A stretch of 64,000 bases of DNA, from the NCBI GenBank assembly GCA_022478985.1, contig JAKSZP010015877.1, positions 124,001 to 188,000 of the forward strand, in the 5' to 3' direction. The notes under the pieces are model-generated. The model saw only the letters and a list, made by a program, of their open reading frames with translations, made no database searches and was not told the DNA's origin. Below, piece after piece: positions 43,925 to 53,710 of the stretch. How positions within the stretch are numbered: position 1 is the first letter of the stretch; the number at the start of each line of letters is the position of its first letter. The DNA comes from Massospora cicadina. Taxonomy: Eukaryota > Entomophthoromycota > Entomophthoromycetes > Entomophthorales > Entomophthoraceae. The position numbers and the translations under genes are program-made.

Positions 43925-45319
43925 GGTGCGAGGGGGTGGGCCCCAGGGCCCACCAGCCTCTTCTAGGTCCCCATGGGCTTTCACAGCAGTGCGGGTGTTA
44001 GCAGCAACGCTATCAGAGTTTTTGTTGATTTTTGCAGAAAGAGTCACGTTGACTTTAGCCTTCACTTTTTGTTTTCCCAACGTCAGAAAAATTTTTTGCG
44101 GTGCAGATGAGTTCAGTGCACCGTTGAGCGGGTCAAAAATTTTTTTCAGTTGGGATAGGTCCCAAGTTGGTTTCAACCGGAGCTTGGGTGCAACGATTGG
44201 GTGAGATTGAGTCTCCCATTGGATCCTTGGATTGAGTGGCCCACTCGGCATGGGCTTCCCAATCTGATTGGTTGATGGATTCCTGAGTTGCTTCCGCCGC
44301 GAAGGTTTCCATGTCATCCTGGCGTTGTGAGTGTGGGATAGCGGTGGTGGCCTTGGCCGCTTCCTTGGCCGCGGCCCTATGGGCCTGCTTGGCCTTCTTC
44401 TGCTCTTGTGGGGAGATAGGCTTTACCAGTAGGTAGCAGCCTTGTGCTCCCCACGGGAAAGCCTCCTTGGTGCTTGCAGTTGGTTTGTAGTGCGCCTCTC
44501 CATAAGCCATGGCCGCCGAGGGGTGCTCTTGGAATGTGACGCCCTCCTTGATGGGGCATGCGTGCGCCTTATGGCTGAACGCGTCACAGTGGGTGCAAAT
44601 GGGGGGCGCGCTGTCCATGGTCACCCAGAATGGGTGGGTGGTATGCCCTGCAATATCAATAAAAGTGGAGTGCAGGATCTAGGTTAGGTCCTTCACAATC
44701 TCCTCAGTTGGGGTCAGAACTGCGATGGCTTTGCCGGTGCACAGGTGTGGATCAGCGTGAAGCGTTGCATTTCAAAAGATTGTATTTCACCATATATGGA
44801 GAGACCATCTTTCAGGTGTTGTTCCAAAATGTCATGTTTTACCGTAGTAGGCAAAAAGTCAAACGTGAGGAAAATTTGGTTTGATTTTGTCCATCTGGTG
44901 CATTTGGTTTTGATGACCTGTTGCCCTTTGGGGAGGTCAACCACTATGCGCACTGCTGCAGCCTCGTCTGCTGCCTTTTTGCTTTTGAAACCTAGGTCCA
45001 GCCAACCGCGTGACATGGAGTGAGGTGCAACGTACACCGCGGTCAGGAAAATTGTGTGCACATCTTCATAAAATTTTTCCCATAAGGCCATTTTTTGGAT
45101 GTCCAGAAACACGTGGACTCCAAATTCCACCGACGAAAGTGGCTGAGAGTGTGGCATGTTGATGTACTGGTTGCATCGTGCTTGCCATGCAAGTATCTCC
45201 GGGGAAATCGTGACCGCCAGTTTTTTAAGATTTTTGTTTATTCTGCCAGATTCTCCGGGGCGTTTCAAACGTTGGAGGCTGCGGGCCTTCCACCTGCTCC
45301 TCTTACCTTGCTTGCCCAA
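43925..45319 (-). pseudogene. LINE-C ORF1: CCHC-knuckle RNA-binding protein, nearly intact
   Basis: Starts with ATG at 45319: a basic N-terminus (MGKQGKRSRWKARSLQRLKR), then ISPEILAWQARCNQYINMPH, ALWEKFYEDVHTIFLTAVYV, SRGWLDLGFKSKKAADEAAA. One open frame runs 201 codons to 44714, ending near the RNA-binding-like EIQSFEMQRFTL. After a gap it resumes at 44624 with MDSAPPICTHCDAFSHKAHA, the CCHC knuckle CTHCDAFSHKAHAC, and the Ala-rich helix AHRAAAKEAAKATTAIP. The remaining part to about 43925 has another frame change. Confidence 0.85.
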
Positions 45320-45431
45320 CTGCTCCCTGATATGGGCGCAGAATAATCTCCTCTGTGAGAATATCTAACTATATTTAGTTTTGAATAGAATAGGTTGCAA
45401 AAGTGATTGCAACGAGAAAGAAAAGTTTTTA

Positions 45432-45448
45432 CATTGCATACTATTGAA
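45432..45448. repeat. Target-site duplication of LINE-C, 5' side
   Basis: CATTGCATACTATTGAA; see the partner at 40142-40158. Confidence 0.88.
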
Positions 45449-45526
45449 TGTCCAATATTTCATCTATTCAGCCAATTTTCACCTACAACATTCTTCTTCT
45501 GAGGCCTAGGAGGCAAATATCTGACA
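45449..45526 (-). repeat. Ty3-3 3' LTR, part right of LINE-C
   Basis: 78 bp that complete the LTR, ending ATATCTGACA where the 5' LTR has ATGTCCGACA. Confidence 0.92.
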
Positions 45527-45540
45527 TTACCCCCTCAAGA
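45527..45540 (-). promoter_or_regulatory. Ty3-3 polypurine tract
   Basis: The minus strand reads TTGAGGGGGTAA directly before the 3' LTR start TGTCAG, the usual place for plus-strand priming. Confidence 0.75.
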
Positions 45541-46608
45541 ATGTTGAGGGGTGAATAGGGCTGAAGGAAACGGCCATGAACGCAGATGATTGTGAGTCTG
45601 GAGAAGAGGGAATTGATAGATTAATCATCCCATCATTTGTAAGTGACTGAGAAAGGCCCTTCCCAGACAGAAAGAGCTTTTCACTTCTTAGTGATTCAAT
45701 TATGGTAATAGAGTACCAAGTCAGCTACTTGGAATGAGCGAAGAGGTTCCCTGAGCTCATTTGCAGCTTGGCCTTCTTTGGTAACAGTATTAGCTAAGTT
45801 AGTAATGGCCTCATATTGAAATTGGATGATGTGTTGGGCAAACTTTTTCATTGCTTGTTATGAATCAGTCCAATCAGAAAAAGTATCCTTGGCTAATAAT
45901 ACTGGCACCCCAGGCTCTCGCCCATATAACACCTGGAAAGGGGACATCTTGATGCGATGATAACTAATTCAGTAGGCCATGAGGGCACTGGGAAAGTAGA
46001 GATCCTAGTGGAGAGAATCTGATATGGTCATTTTGCATAAAATCGAGACCAAGGTCCCATTTGCTCTTTCTACCGCCCCGTTTGTGGATGGGTTATAGGG
46101 GCTGAGAAGAGTTGTTGAGCTCCCATAGAAGTGGCGAGAAGCTTTACCACTCGTGAAGTAAAGTTTTTCCCAATGTCACATAGGAGGACCTGGGGCACAC
46201 ATACTGAGTGAAGATGTACTAGTGTAGGAAAGTAGCTGTAGCTTTATCAGTCTGAGCGGGAAGAGCCACAGCTTCAACCCAGTTGGTGAAATGATCAAAA
46301 CTAACCAATATATAGTGGTTTCCACCTGTAGTTTGAGGGAGAGGACCTATCACGTCCAAACTTATGGTGTGGAAGGGTTGTGGGCGTCGTAGGTTAATAA
46401 TGATATCAGGTCTTTAAGCTGATTTGTTTCTTACAGGTATGGCATACATCTAAGACTTTATTTATGGTCACCATGATGCCCTACCAATAGTAACGCTCTT
46501 TTATCCATTAGTAGATTTTGCGCACTCTGCCATGCCTCATTATAGTGTGAGACTCTAAAATGACAGGGAAATGCTCAGATGGCCGGAGATTGGGCACCCA
46601 ATTTACTC
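45541..46608 (-). pseudogene. Ty3-3 integrase, degenerate
   Basis: In the minus sense: zinc-binding region at about 46510-46420, core from about 46400, then NPSTNGAVERANGTL at about 46090-46045 with the third catalytic residue (Glu) in VERAN, and LCKMTISDSLH after it. SYHRIKMSPFQVLYGREPGV at about 45965-45910 is the standard block after the core. The end EGPFSVTYK at about 45660 precedes the polypurine tract. No chromodomain follows. Several stops. Confidence 0.8.
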
Positions 46609-47096
46609 CTACTTTCTTATATAATTTTCGTTCTCAACTTTAATGTTGAAGGAGTGATGAGCGAGCACCTTTTGTACTGGTTCATCTTCATCAGCCCATG
46701 CGTCAGGAGTCATAAGGAGATCGTGCAACATCTCAGCTTCACTATTGTCTAAGTGAAGAGCAGGAAGTCGTGTTAACCCATCTACATTCATGTGGCGCGT
46801 TCTTGTCCAATGTTCAAAAGTCATACCGTGATGCTGGAGCTTCAGAGCCTTGCAAGCCAACCGCCCAGTGGGGTCTTTCATATTCTGCAATTACTTCAGA
46901 GAGGCGTGATCAGTGATTACTTTGAAGGGAGTCCCATATAGGAAGAGGCGGTAGTGTTTGACAGCAAGCAGGACAACCAAACACTCCTTCTCTGTGACGC
47001 TGTAGTTACGCTCAGCTTTAGAAAGCATTTTACTGAAGTGAGATATGTGATGATCAATTACATTTTCATCCAGCTGGGCTAAGATAGCGCCAACAG
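46609..47096 (-). pseudogene. Ty3-3 RNase H, degenerate
   Basis: The C-terminal half is clear at 46890-46609: CKALKLQHHGMTFEHWTRTR, HMNVDGLTRLPALHL, the normal end of Ty3 RNase H (HxNADGLSRLP). The first half (to 47096) overlaps frames with stops. Confidence 0.8.
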
Positions 47097-47940
47097 CTAA
47101 TGGGAGGCATCCATAATCAACATAAAAGGCTTGCCATAGTCAGGGTGACGTAGTATGGGCCTTTTGTGCAATAAGGCCTTCAGAGTCTCAAAGGCGGCCT
47201 GTTGTTCAGCGCCCCAATAGAAAGGGGTGTTCTTGGCTAAGAGACATACAATGGGCTCATTAACCTGGGCGAACTTGGTGATGAACTGATTATAATATAC
47301 CATCATGCCCAAAAATACATGGATGTCACAAAGAGTTTTAGGAGCGAACACCTTAGATATTGATTCGACTTTAATCCTGCAGAGGTTGTATCCCATCTTG
47401 GGATATGGAGTGCCTGAGAAAATACAACTTCTGGAAAAATTACTTTTAGAGGGCTTCAGCTTTATATTAGAATCCCACAAACGTTGAAACACCTCCCTTA
47501 GGTGCGTGAGATGCTCGTTGAATGTCTTAGATAAGACTGTTATGTCATTGAGGTAGACAATGACGCAGCTTAATTTTAGATCCTGCATGATATGGTCCAT
47601 TACTTTCTGGAAAGTGGCGGGTGCATTGCACAGCCTTTGCAGTAGTTGGGTAGTTTGGAAGAGACTTTCACTACAAATAAGAGCGCATTTCTCCTAATCT
47701 TGAGGAGAAAGGTACATTTGCCAAAAGCCACTGTCTAAATCCATTGGGAAAGTATTTAGATACAGAGAGTTGGGCCAGAGCGTCATCAATGCGGGGGATA
47801 GGGTAGCTGTCCTTCTTGGTAAGGATATTCAGCTTACGGTAGTCCATCGCTACCTGATGACCTCCATCTTTCTTCTTTATCAATAGGAGCGAGGATGACC
47901 AAGGGCTATAGGAAGGTACCAACAACCTAGCGTCCAGCAG
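47097..47940 (-). pseudogene. Ty3-3 reverse transcriptase with mutated active site
   Basis: SYSPWSSSLLLIKKKDGGHQ, AMDYRKLNILTKKDSYPIPR and IDDALAQLSVSKYF at 47925-47750 are fingers and palm. A 167-codon open frame (47600-47097) then covers palm and thumb: LSCVIVYLNDITVLSKTFNE, LWDSNIKLKPSKSNF, FLGMMVYYNQFITKFAQVNE and HPDYGKPFMLIMDASH. The catalytic box is YLND (47555-47544) instead of YLDD, a GAT-to-AAT change that removes an essential aspartate. An otherwise long open frame makes this the main lesion of the thumb half. Confidence 0.9.
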
Positions 47941-48047
47941 CTATTTGAGCTCCGTCAACATATGTAGCTCCTCAACTTTGGATTTTCAGTATGGTTTGGA
48001 GCAAATAGGCCGAGTGTCACCAATGTCAATGGTATGAGTTTAACCTT

Positions 48048-48533
48048 TTATGTGTTCATAGTCAGTATCAGATTTAGAGATTTCGATATAGGAATCAATA
48101 AGGTTTGGACTTTATCCAACTCAGCTGGGGTTAGTTCGTCAGAGATTTGAACATAGGGTAGGGTACATACAGATTGTTCAGCGGGTAACTCCATATCTGC
48201 CATAGATCCAATACAGTGAACTTGCTTTATTTCCTCAAGGGGAATCAACATACCCCTTACAATCTCTTGATGCTTTATTACAATCATATCCTTCTTGGTA
48301 AGGTTTCCTAGAAGAAGGTTGATAGGTCGTTGATAGGCAGGGTCGAGTACACCTGGAAAAACTCTGGGCTCCAAATGACTAACCCAATCAATGCTAGTTA
48401 AGAGCAGTAAGAAGTTGTGAAGAATTTGTAAAGTAATCTTAGTATCAACTACCCTTTGTTCACCCGCTTTAATTACAACCCCTTCTGAAGCATAGAACGG
48501 GATAACATCAAGGGCGTCCGCTGATGGAGGCAA
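48048..48533 (-). CDS. Ty3-3 dUTPase-like domain between protease and RT
   Basis: A 161-codon open frame. Residues about 15-95 follow the dUTPase fold pattern: VVIKAGEQRVVDTKI, then LEPRVFPGVLDPAYQRPINL with the Asp and Tyr of motif 3 (GVIDxxYxGE), then LLGNLTKKDMIVIKHQEIVR, GMLIPLEEI (motif 4 region). The SRAGxD and C-terminal Gly-rich motifs (1 and 5) are not seen, so activity is doubtful. In the final part a DELTPAELDKVQTLL segment leads toward RT. In retroviruses with dUTPase the enzyme limits uracil in the DNA copy. The homologous region in Ty3-4 (59744-60118) supports a real domain. Alternative: a non-catalytic dUTPase-fold linker. Confidence 0.65.
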   Translation of the reverse strand: MPPSADALDVIPFYASEGVVIKAGEQRVVDTKITLQILHNFLLLLTSIDWVSHLEPRVFPGVLDPAYQRPINLLLGNLTKKDMIVIKHQEIVRGMLIPLEEIKQVHCIGSMADMELPAEQSVCTLPYVQISDELTPAELDKVQTLLIPISKSLNLILTMNT

Positions 48534-48990
48534 CTTTTTGTAGGCCGTCCTGATGTGGTGTAATGTAATGTTAAGGCGGAAGAGGGAAACTCAACGGTGC
48601 AAGAATAGTCTTTTTTGCTAATCTCTTCATTGGTCAGAATCAATGGAACTTCGTAGTTAAGCAAGGAGAGATAGCCCTGCTTCATGTTAATAACCCCTTC
48701 ATATTTGAGTGTGAACTGGGTTCCAATGATTAAATCATAGGTATTATTGGTCAAAGCCATTTTTGGGGCTTCTAGGAGAAGCTTCCCAAAACGACTGGGC
48801 AGGGAAGAGTACGCCCCAATGGCGCGGGTATTGTTTGGACCTGCAGTTCCAAACTCTTGGGTATAGTCGAGGTCAGGAGCCAGCCTAATATTTCTTAATA
48901 AGCTTGGATGACATAACGTTCACTGGGGACCCAGTATCAAGGATAGCTTTAACCTGAGCCACGTTAACGATGACCTCCACTTTAGTCAAA
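48473..48990 (-). pseudogene. Ty3-3 protease
   Basis: AQVKAILDTGSPVNVMSSKL at about 48955-48900 carries the intact catalytic DTG (48938-48930). After a frame change, TYDLIIGTQFTLKYEGVINM at about 48735-48680 corresponds to the second half of retropepsins (DxILGxxFL). The frame then overlaps the start of the dUTPase-like frame. Confidence 0.85.
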
Positions 48991-49940
48991 GCACCACCCA
49001 AAGAGGGGGAAGAGCGAAAAACACTTTTAGATGAATAGTGGAGTCAAGTCATTTCGCCATTTCAGGGTATTTTTCCTGGGTAGTCTGCAGGGTATGATTA
49101 CACTGGGTAGATCAGAGACATGTAGCAATGAGCTGTTCAGCATCAATGGCAGTGTCAATAATCTCAAGACCCTTTATCAACTGCCGCAGATAAGCTTGAT
49201 GAGGGATCTTAGCCCAATTAACTCTCTCTGGGTTCAAGTATCAGCTACCTCCACTTAATCTGGGGCTCCCAGAACATAATGACCAACATCTTCATCACCC
49301 CTCAGACTCTTCGTCAGAGGGATTATCAATGCAGGTTAGGGGGCCCATAGGAGGTGGGGTAGGTTTTGGACTTCCCTTAGGGGATGATACTACTGAGGTT
49401 GCTCCTCCACTTCATTAGCTTTTGGGGAGGTGTTGGAGCTGCCACAGCTTGAGTTTCAACATTCAAGGTAAAGGGTTTTTGCTGTCTCATGAAAACAGGT
49501 TTCAAGCTAGAGTTAGTTGATTGAGAAGTTGAAGGGGATAGTACCTTAGAGGTGGATGATTTAACTTCAACAGCTAGGGGTCGCTCAGTGGCTGTGTGCT
49601 TCTGTGAAACAGGCGGTGTAACTTGTAGAACCTGAGAGAGGGGTTTGGGTTAGAAGCCAGTTTTGGAACCGCTTGGGAAATCTGCTCTGAAGAAGGAGAA
49701 GATCAAGGCAAAGGAGCTACGGCTTTTAACAGCTGAGTCTCTTGAGCTGAAGATGAAAAGGAGCACTGCCCCATCACCACCATTACCAAATGATTTATCA
49801 TTATGCGAAGAGGAAACAAAGGTGATGGCAACTCCGTAGGAGCTGGTTTCCAGAGGAAACAGCCATAGTAGATGCTACATGGAGCGGCGTAGGATCTTGG
49901 CTCATAGCTCTTTGGGTAGGGTTACGCTCATAGATGTCTG
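48991..49940 (-). pseudogene. Ty3-3 gag C-terminal region, degenerate
   Basis: Low-complexity and Ser/Pro/Thr-rich when read on the minus strand, with many stops. No CCHC knuckle could be identified. Position between capsid and protease suggests the nucleocapsid and linker. Confidence 0.5.
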
Positions 49941-49949
49941 CAACTGCTA

Positions 49950-50525
49950 ATAAGGCCTATTTGATATCTCGTACAGTTTTAAACATGCGCTTTATGGAAG
50001 AGAGATGCATTTCCAAAGAGGGATGAGATGCCAATCCAGCTAAGATAGCCGCAATTGCATCTTCAAGAGGGAGCATTTGTGCAAGCAACAAAGATTGAGC
50101 TTTAGTATAAAAGCGCTCAACAAACGAGGTGTTTGATTCTCCATTTGCAAACTGAGGCATATAAATGCCTGTTTTTGTCACTGCAAACTTTGCTTAAAAT
50201 CAAATTTATCAAGCAGAGATTGCTTAGCCTCTGCCAAGTACTGAGGTTGATTATGGTGGGGACCATTCTTTCTTGTGCTATTCGATTTAAGGAATGAAGA
50301 ATGAACCGATTTTTTTGCTGGTCAGTGGCTCCTTCCACCATAGATTCATACACATATAGGAAGGAAGCAATACTTCCCTCACCAGGTATGAACTTGTCTC
50401 GTAGAGGGGGTTTTCTTGTACTAGGGCATTGTAGTGTGTGCTCCTCAAGCCATTTAAGGCGAGATAGAGCACTAGCTAGCTGTTGTTCAATAAGGCTAAC
50501 TGAGGGTCTATTTCCACCATTTTTT
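49950..50525 (-). pseudogene. Ty3-3 gag capsid, frameshifted
   Basis: Three overlapping frames: ALNGLRSTHYNALVQENPLY at about 50460-50400; YESMVEGATDQQKNRFILHS at about 50350-50290; and ANGESNTSFVERFYTKAQSL, LLAQMLPLEDAIAAILAGLA at about 50150-50040. This is the usual retrotransposon Gag pattern (F...L...R...E... then ...GL...). The ATG lies shortly after the primer-binding site. Confidence 0.72.
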
Positions 50526-50539
50526 GTGATGTACAGGCG

Positions 50540-50557
50540 CCCCTGTAGTGAGCATCA
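50540..50557 (-). promoter_or_regulatory. Ty3-3 primer-binding site
   Basis: The minus strand reads TGATGCTCACTACAGGGG two bases after the LTR end. One base differs (A for G at position 3) from the site in LARD-1 and Ty3-4. Confidence 0.75.
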
Positions 50558-50559
50558 CT

Positions 50560-51346
50560 TGTTGGATTTTTGGCTTGGAAAACGGCTCGCTGGTGCTTGC
50601 AGCCTTAAATACAGCAATATAACTCAGGGGCGTTTTTCACCACTAATAGGGAATTAAAAATAAAAAAATAAGATAATAAAAATTATAAATTTAAAAGAAT
50701 TTAATAGGTGCTGTGCAGGGGTAAGAGAGAGTCGATACCTTTTAATATTTGACCAATAAGTATTTTATACTATTTCAAGAGTCAGAGAGAATTGGAGGAT
50801 AGTTTTGAAATAGCTTGATGCATTCCAAATTAGAAAAAGTGAATGCTCTGCTATCAGATTGTGGGAATTTGAGTTACTCTTTTTGTCAGAACAATAGTTG
50901 GGCTGGGGTTTTGAGGGAAGAATGTACCCATGCGGTAATGTTTTAATGTACTTTAACCAATCACCGCTAGTTAAAATACTTTCACCTTGAGAGAACTCCA
51001 CCACACCTATAAAAAGGGGGAGTCCCCGCGTAGGTGCCTTGAGTGACCTGATGATAGTTGAGGGCGTACCCTCCAATGGTCGCCTCATGGTCCATTGCAG
51101 GATCAGAGTAATTCAATCACTAGATTTTACATTAGTTGCCCATGCAGATTTCAAAATGGTGTTACCCCAATTAACGGGGTTCCATTGAGAATCATTCAGT
51201 CTTTTGTCTGATATCCTCAAAATCATTTTTATCTAAATAACTTTCCAGTGCATCGCATACTTTTAAAATGTCCAACATTCCCTCTATTCAGCCGATTTTC
51301 ACCTACAACATTCTTCTTATGAGGCCTGGGAGGCAAATGTCCGACA
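50560..51346 (-). repeat. Ty3-3 5' LTR
   Basis: 787 bp, TGTTGG...CCGACA on the plus strand. It contains CCTATAAAAAGGGGG at about 51008 and a minus-strand open frame with DWLKYIKTLPHG (about 50970-50935). It preserves the empty LINE-C target at about 51250. Confidence 0.93.
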
Positions 51347-52310
51347 GGATGTGCTTTATACTGAATCTTTGAGGGGATGTACAAGGCAAGGGCCAATACC
51401 TAAGCGTATTAGGAGGACCACTTGTTGATCAGTTTCCGCCTAGAGGCTGTTAGATACACTCCCTGATACTGGACATCATTCTGGTTAGTTATTTACTTTT
51501 TCCTTCTTGATGAATATCACGAGTACACCATTTTGGGGGTGGAGGGAGCTAGTTAAGTTAGTGGACGTGTGGCTTTATGTGGGCTGTTTTTTGGTAGGTC
51601 ATATTCCATGGTGGTCCTCAATTTTCTGGGCTAGCTTATATGCCCCCTTCAGAGTTTGGGGTCCATTGTACCATGCCATGTGTGATCCCACTCCTTGGTT
51701 GAGAAAAGATTGGAATGCAGTAATAGCAATGACCACTGGTAGTCGAAGAGACTCCACAATTTGGTGGAAGTCCTTAATATGATCCTCCAAATTTATGGCC
51801 ATTCTTATTGTTAGATAATAGGTACAGTAGTTGTGGTCTTGATGACGGCGTGGCCACCATGGACGAGACTAACATAAATAATGAGGGAGACAACTCCTCC
51901 TAAATATGAATTTTGGTGCAAGAGTATGCGGGCCCAGATTTTGGCCCTGTCATACAAGGTGTCCAATAAATCAAGGATTGTTGGTCCTCCAAAACCTCCA
52001 TGGTTCCATTTAAAACTGCTTGCGATTTGAGCCCCTCCAGAATTCACAACGCCTTGTGATCTATTTCATCAGAGGGACATGAGGAGAGACCTATCACCGT
52101 TATGTTGCACGCTTGAGAACTTTTGAGGGGTGTATCAAATGCACTGCTTAAAATAGCAGTGCTTGCTTGATGGCCTTGACTAATGCAACCCATGGACAGC
52201 AGGTCAGGAGGGCGCGCATGAGGTTATATAATCTCTGTTTGATTTTTGACAAGCCCAGGTTCAGCAGATCCTGGGCCAAAATTATGAGCATTGTTGATAG
52301 GCTGAATTTG
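51347..52310 (-). pseudogene. Ty3-2 gag, 5' part
   Basis: At 51802-51599 the frame NLEDHIKDFHQIVESLRLPV, VIAITAFQSFLNQGVGSHMA, WYNGPQTLKGAYKLAQKIED aligns with the Ty3-1 gag (VPDLLSLIEAFKALVPLVRI...). The rest, up to the LTR at 52311, is degenerate. In sequence it joins the gag/protease part at 39449, separated only by Ty3-3. Confidence 0.7.
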
Positions 52311-53710
52311 TGTCAGACAATTAACGTGCCAAAGAAAGACCCGGCTCTATTGGGGGTAATCCAATACCCATTAAAGAATCCATAGTATGCAAGGCATTGT
52401 AATTCTGATGATAGCAAATAAGATCCAAGAGAAAACAAGTGTGGAATGTACTGGTCTATAAACATTATTCCTGCTCCAACCAGTAAGCTGATCACTTTAA
52501 GCAAACCTGACCACACTTTGAATATGGGAGTTGAGCTTCCAAGGCCAGCGATAGGGGATTGTTCCATCCAATGATGGTTTTCATTTGGGTGGAATTACCA
52601 AATTGGCTGAATATGCACCTGATAACGTGTGGCAACAAAGGCTCATCAGGTTTTATATAAGTTGTTTTGCTTCAAATAGCATCCGCTGAAACATCATTCC
52701 TGTTTCTTCCAAGGTTGGGTCAAGTTAGATTAAGTAATTTGCCAATCAGTCCTCATTCTATTACTTTTGGGCCGTACTCCTGATACATTTGAGAGCATAC
52801 TTGATACTGAAGATTGGAAGTCATTTTTTCAGGTTTAATCCCAGAAGAGTCATCCTAAAGATGCAACTGACAAAATGTCAATCTCATTTTCTTCATAGTT
52901 TGGATGGATATAGTTGACGTTTGGTTATTACATTTGTTTTGAGATTATTGATGAACATTCTTCTGGATTGGGATATCTTGTGAATCTCATAGCTTACAGC
53001 TCCTAAAGTCTTCTTCTCTGAGAGGCAATAGCTGAGATATCCAATGTGACAGCCACCACCATTACTGATACAAATGAGTGTGGACCCTCCATTTGGTTGT
53101 TTTGGGCTCTTGGTGTTGCCAGACTAGTTAGAACTTATAAAATGCTTGAAGAAATTTGGTAATATAAAAGGTTTATCAAGTACAGTACAAAATAACCCAG
53201 CACTCTGCCATCATAAGAGAGCTGGGTTTTTATAGTTGAAGGTAAGTGAGGGGCGGAGACTGGGAACATTTCTTACAACTAGATTCACAAATCTTTCTAA
53301 AACGCTGTGACTTTTTGCATCATAGCTCAGCTTGCACATTGCAGGTGCCTCTATTTGTGGCTATTGTTGGCAATTTTTTTTTTGCTTACATCAGGTTTCA
53401 GCTTGCCAACATATCTCGCAATAACCAGCAAAAATTTCTTTTTTTGGAGTGATCATTGTTGGATTTCAGGGCTGTTATTCCAAAATCTTCAGTTTTGACC
53501 AGCACAATTATGCTTAGATTTCATCGCAGTTTTTTGCACTATTTATTACATGAGCTTTGGCTACATCGAATTTACTTGAAAAATCACCCCCTTCATTCTT
53601 TGAACTTTAATAACATTTAGTTGAGGGGCCTTGGCAGAAAATCACCGCTTGTCAAGGGTGTGCCCTTAATCTGACAATTTCCCAAGGGAAGATTTCAGAG
53701 ATTTAAACAT
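52311..53710 (-). repeat. Ty3-2 5' LTR
   Basis: Starts TGTCAGACAATTAACGTGCC and matches the LTR at 26951. The right end is approximate. It contains the hydrophobic ORF at its 3' (left) end. Confidence 0.75.
52313..52567 (-). CDS. LTR-embedded hydrophobic ORF of Ty3-2, unknown function
   Basis: 84 codons with a true ATG (52567). MEQSPIAGLGSSTPIFKVWS, then LLKVISLLVGAGIMFIDQYI, PHLFSLGSYLLSSELQCLAY, YGFFNGYWITPNRAGSFF. It aligns with the Ty3-1 LTR ORF: SP at the start, G-MFI-(2)-Y-PH in the middle, GS-LL, an aromatic FF/FHW block and a Trp/Pro end. Two membrane segments are likely. The stop codon lies within the first 5 bp of the LTR (plus reading), the same place as in Ty3-1. Function unknown; could be an accessory membrane protein or an uORF in the leader. 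Confidence 0.55.
   Translation of the reverse strand: MEQSPIAGLGSSTPIFKVWSGLLKVISLLVGAGIMFIDQYIPHLFSLGSYLLSSELQCLAYYGFFNGYWITPNRAGSFFGTLIV

Larger units (their letters stand above)
40159..45431 (-). mobile_element. LINE-C, full-length degenerate non-LTR retrotransposon in the Ty3-3 LTR
   Basis: 5273 bp, same family as LINE-A. Its boundaries are fixed by target duplications and by the empty site in the other Ty3-3 LTR. There is no long A-tail. ORF1 and ORF2 are both recognisable and less broken than in LINE-A, so this is one of the younger insertions here. Confidence 0.94.
39450..51346 (-). mobile_element. Ty3-3: Ty3/gypsy element with dUTPase-like domain, nested in Ty3-2
   Basis: Minus strand: 5' LTR 50560-51346, primer-binding site 50557-50540, gag, protease, dUTPase-like domain, RT, RNase H, integrase, polypurine tract, 3' LTR 45526-45449 plus 40158-39450 (split by LINE-C). 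The two LTRs are both 787 bp after removing LINE-C and one target copy. The flanks AGGTG (39445-39449) and GGATG (51347-51351) fit a 5-bp duplication GGGTG with one G-to-A change on each side. No chromodomain was found after integrase, so it is not a typical chromovirus. Confidence 0.92.
26951..53710 (-). mobile_element. Ty3-2: Ty3/gypsy chromovirus broken by nested insertions
   Basis: A minus-strand element whose parts are found in the right order over 26.8 kb: 3' LTR 26951 to about 28345, chromodomain 28534-28722, integrase about 28725-29990, RNase H about 36060-36480, RT thumb 36480-36905 and palm 37995-38500, protease 38865-39134, gag 39135-39449 continuing at 51347-52310, then 5' LTR 52311 to about 53710. 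It is a relative of Ty3-1: gag, protease, RNase H and the LTR ORF correspond. Insertions are the 29990-36060 block with LINE-D, the 36906-37994 block, and Ty3-3. Strongly decayed, so older than Ty3-3 and LINE-C. Confidence 0.82.

Noticed and set aside
40200..45400. RNase H domain in the LINEs, which would place them in the Tad1 clade
   Set aside because: After RT only the conserved LLDF-type block and the zinc finger are present; no DEAD/RNase H pattern was found.
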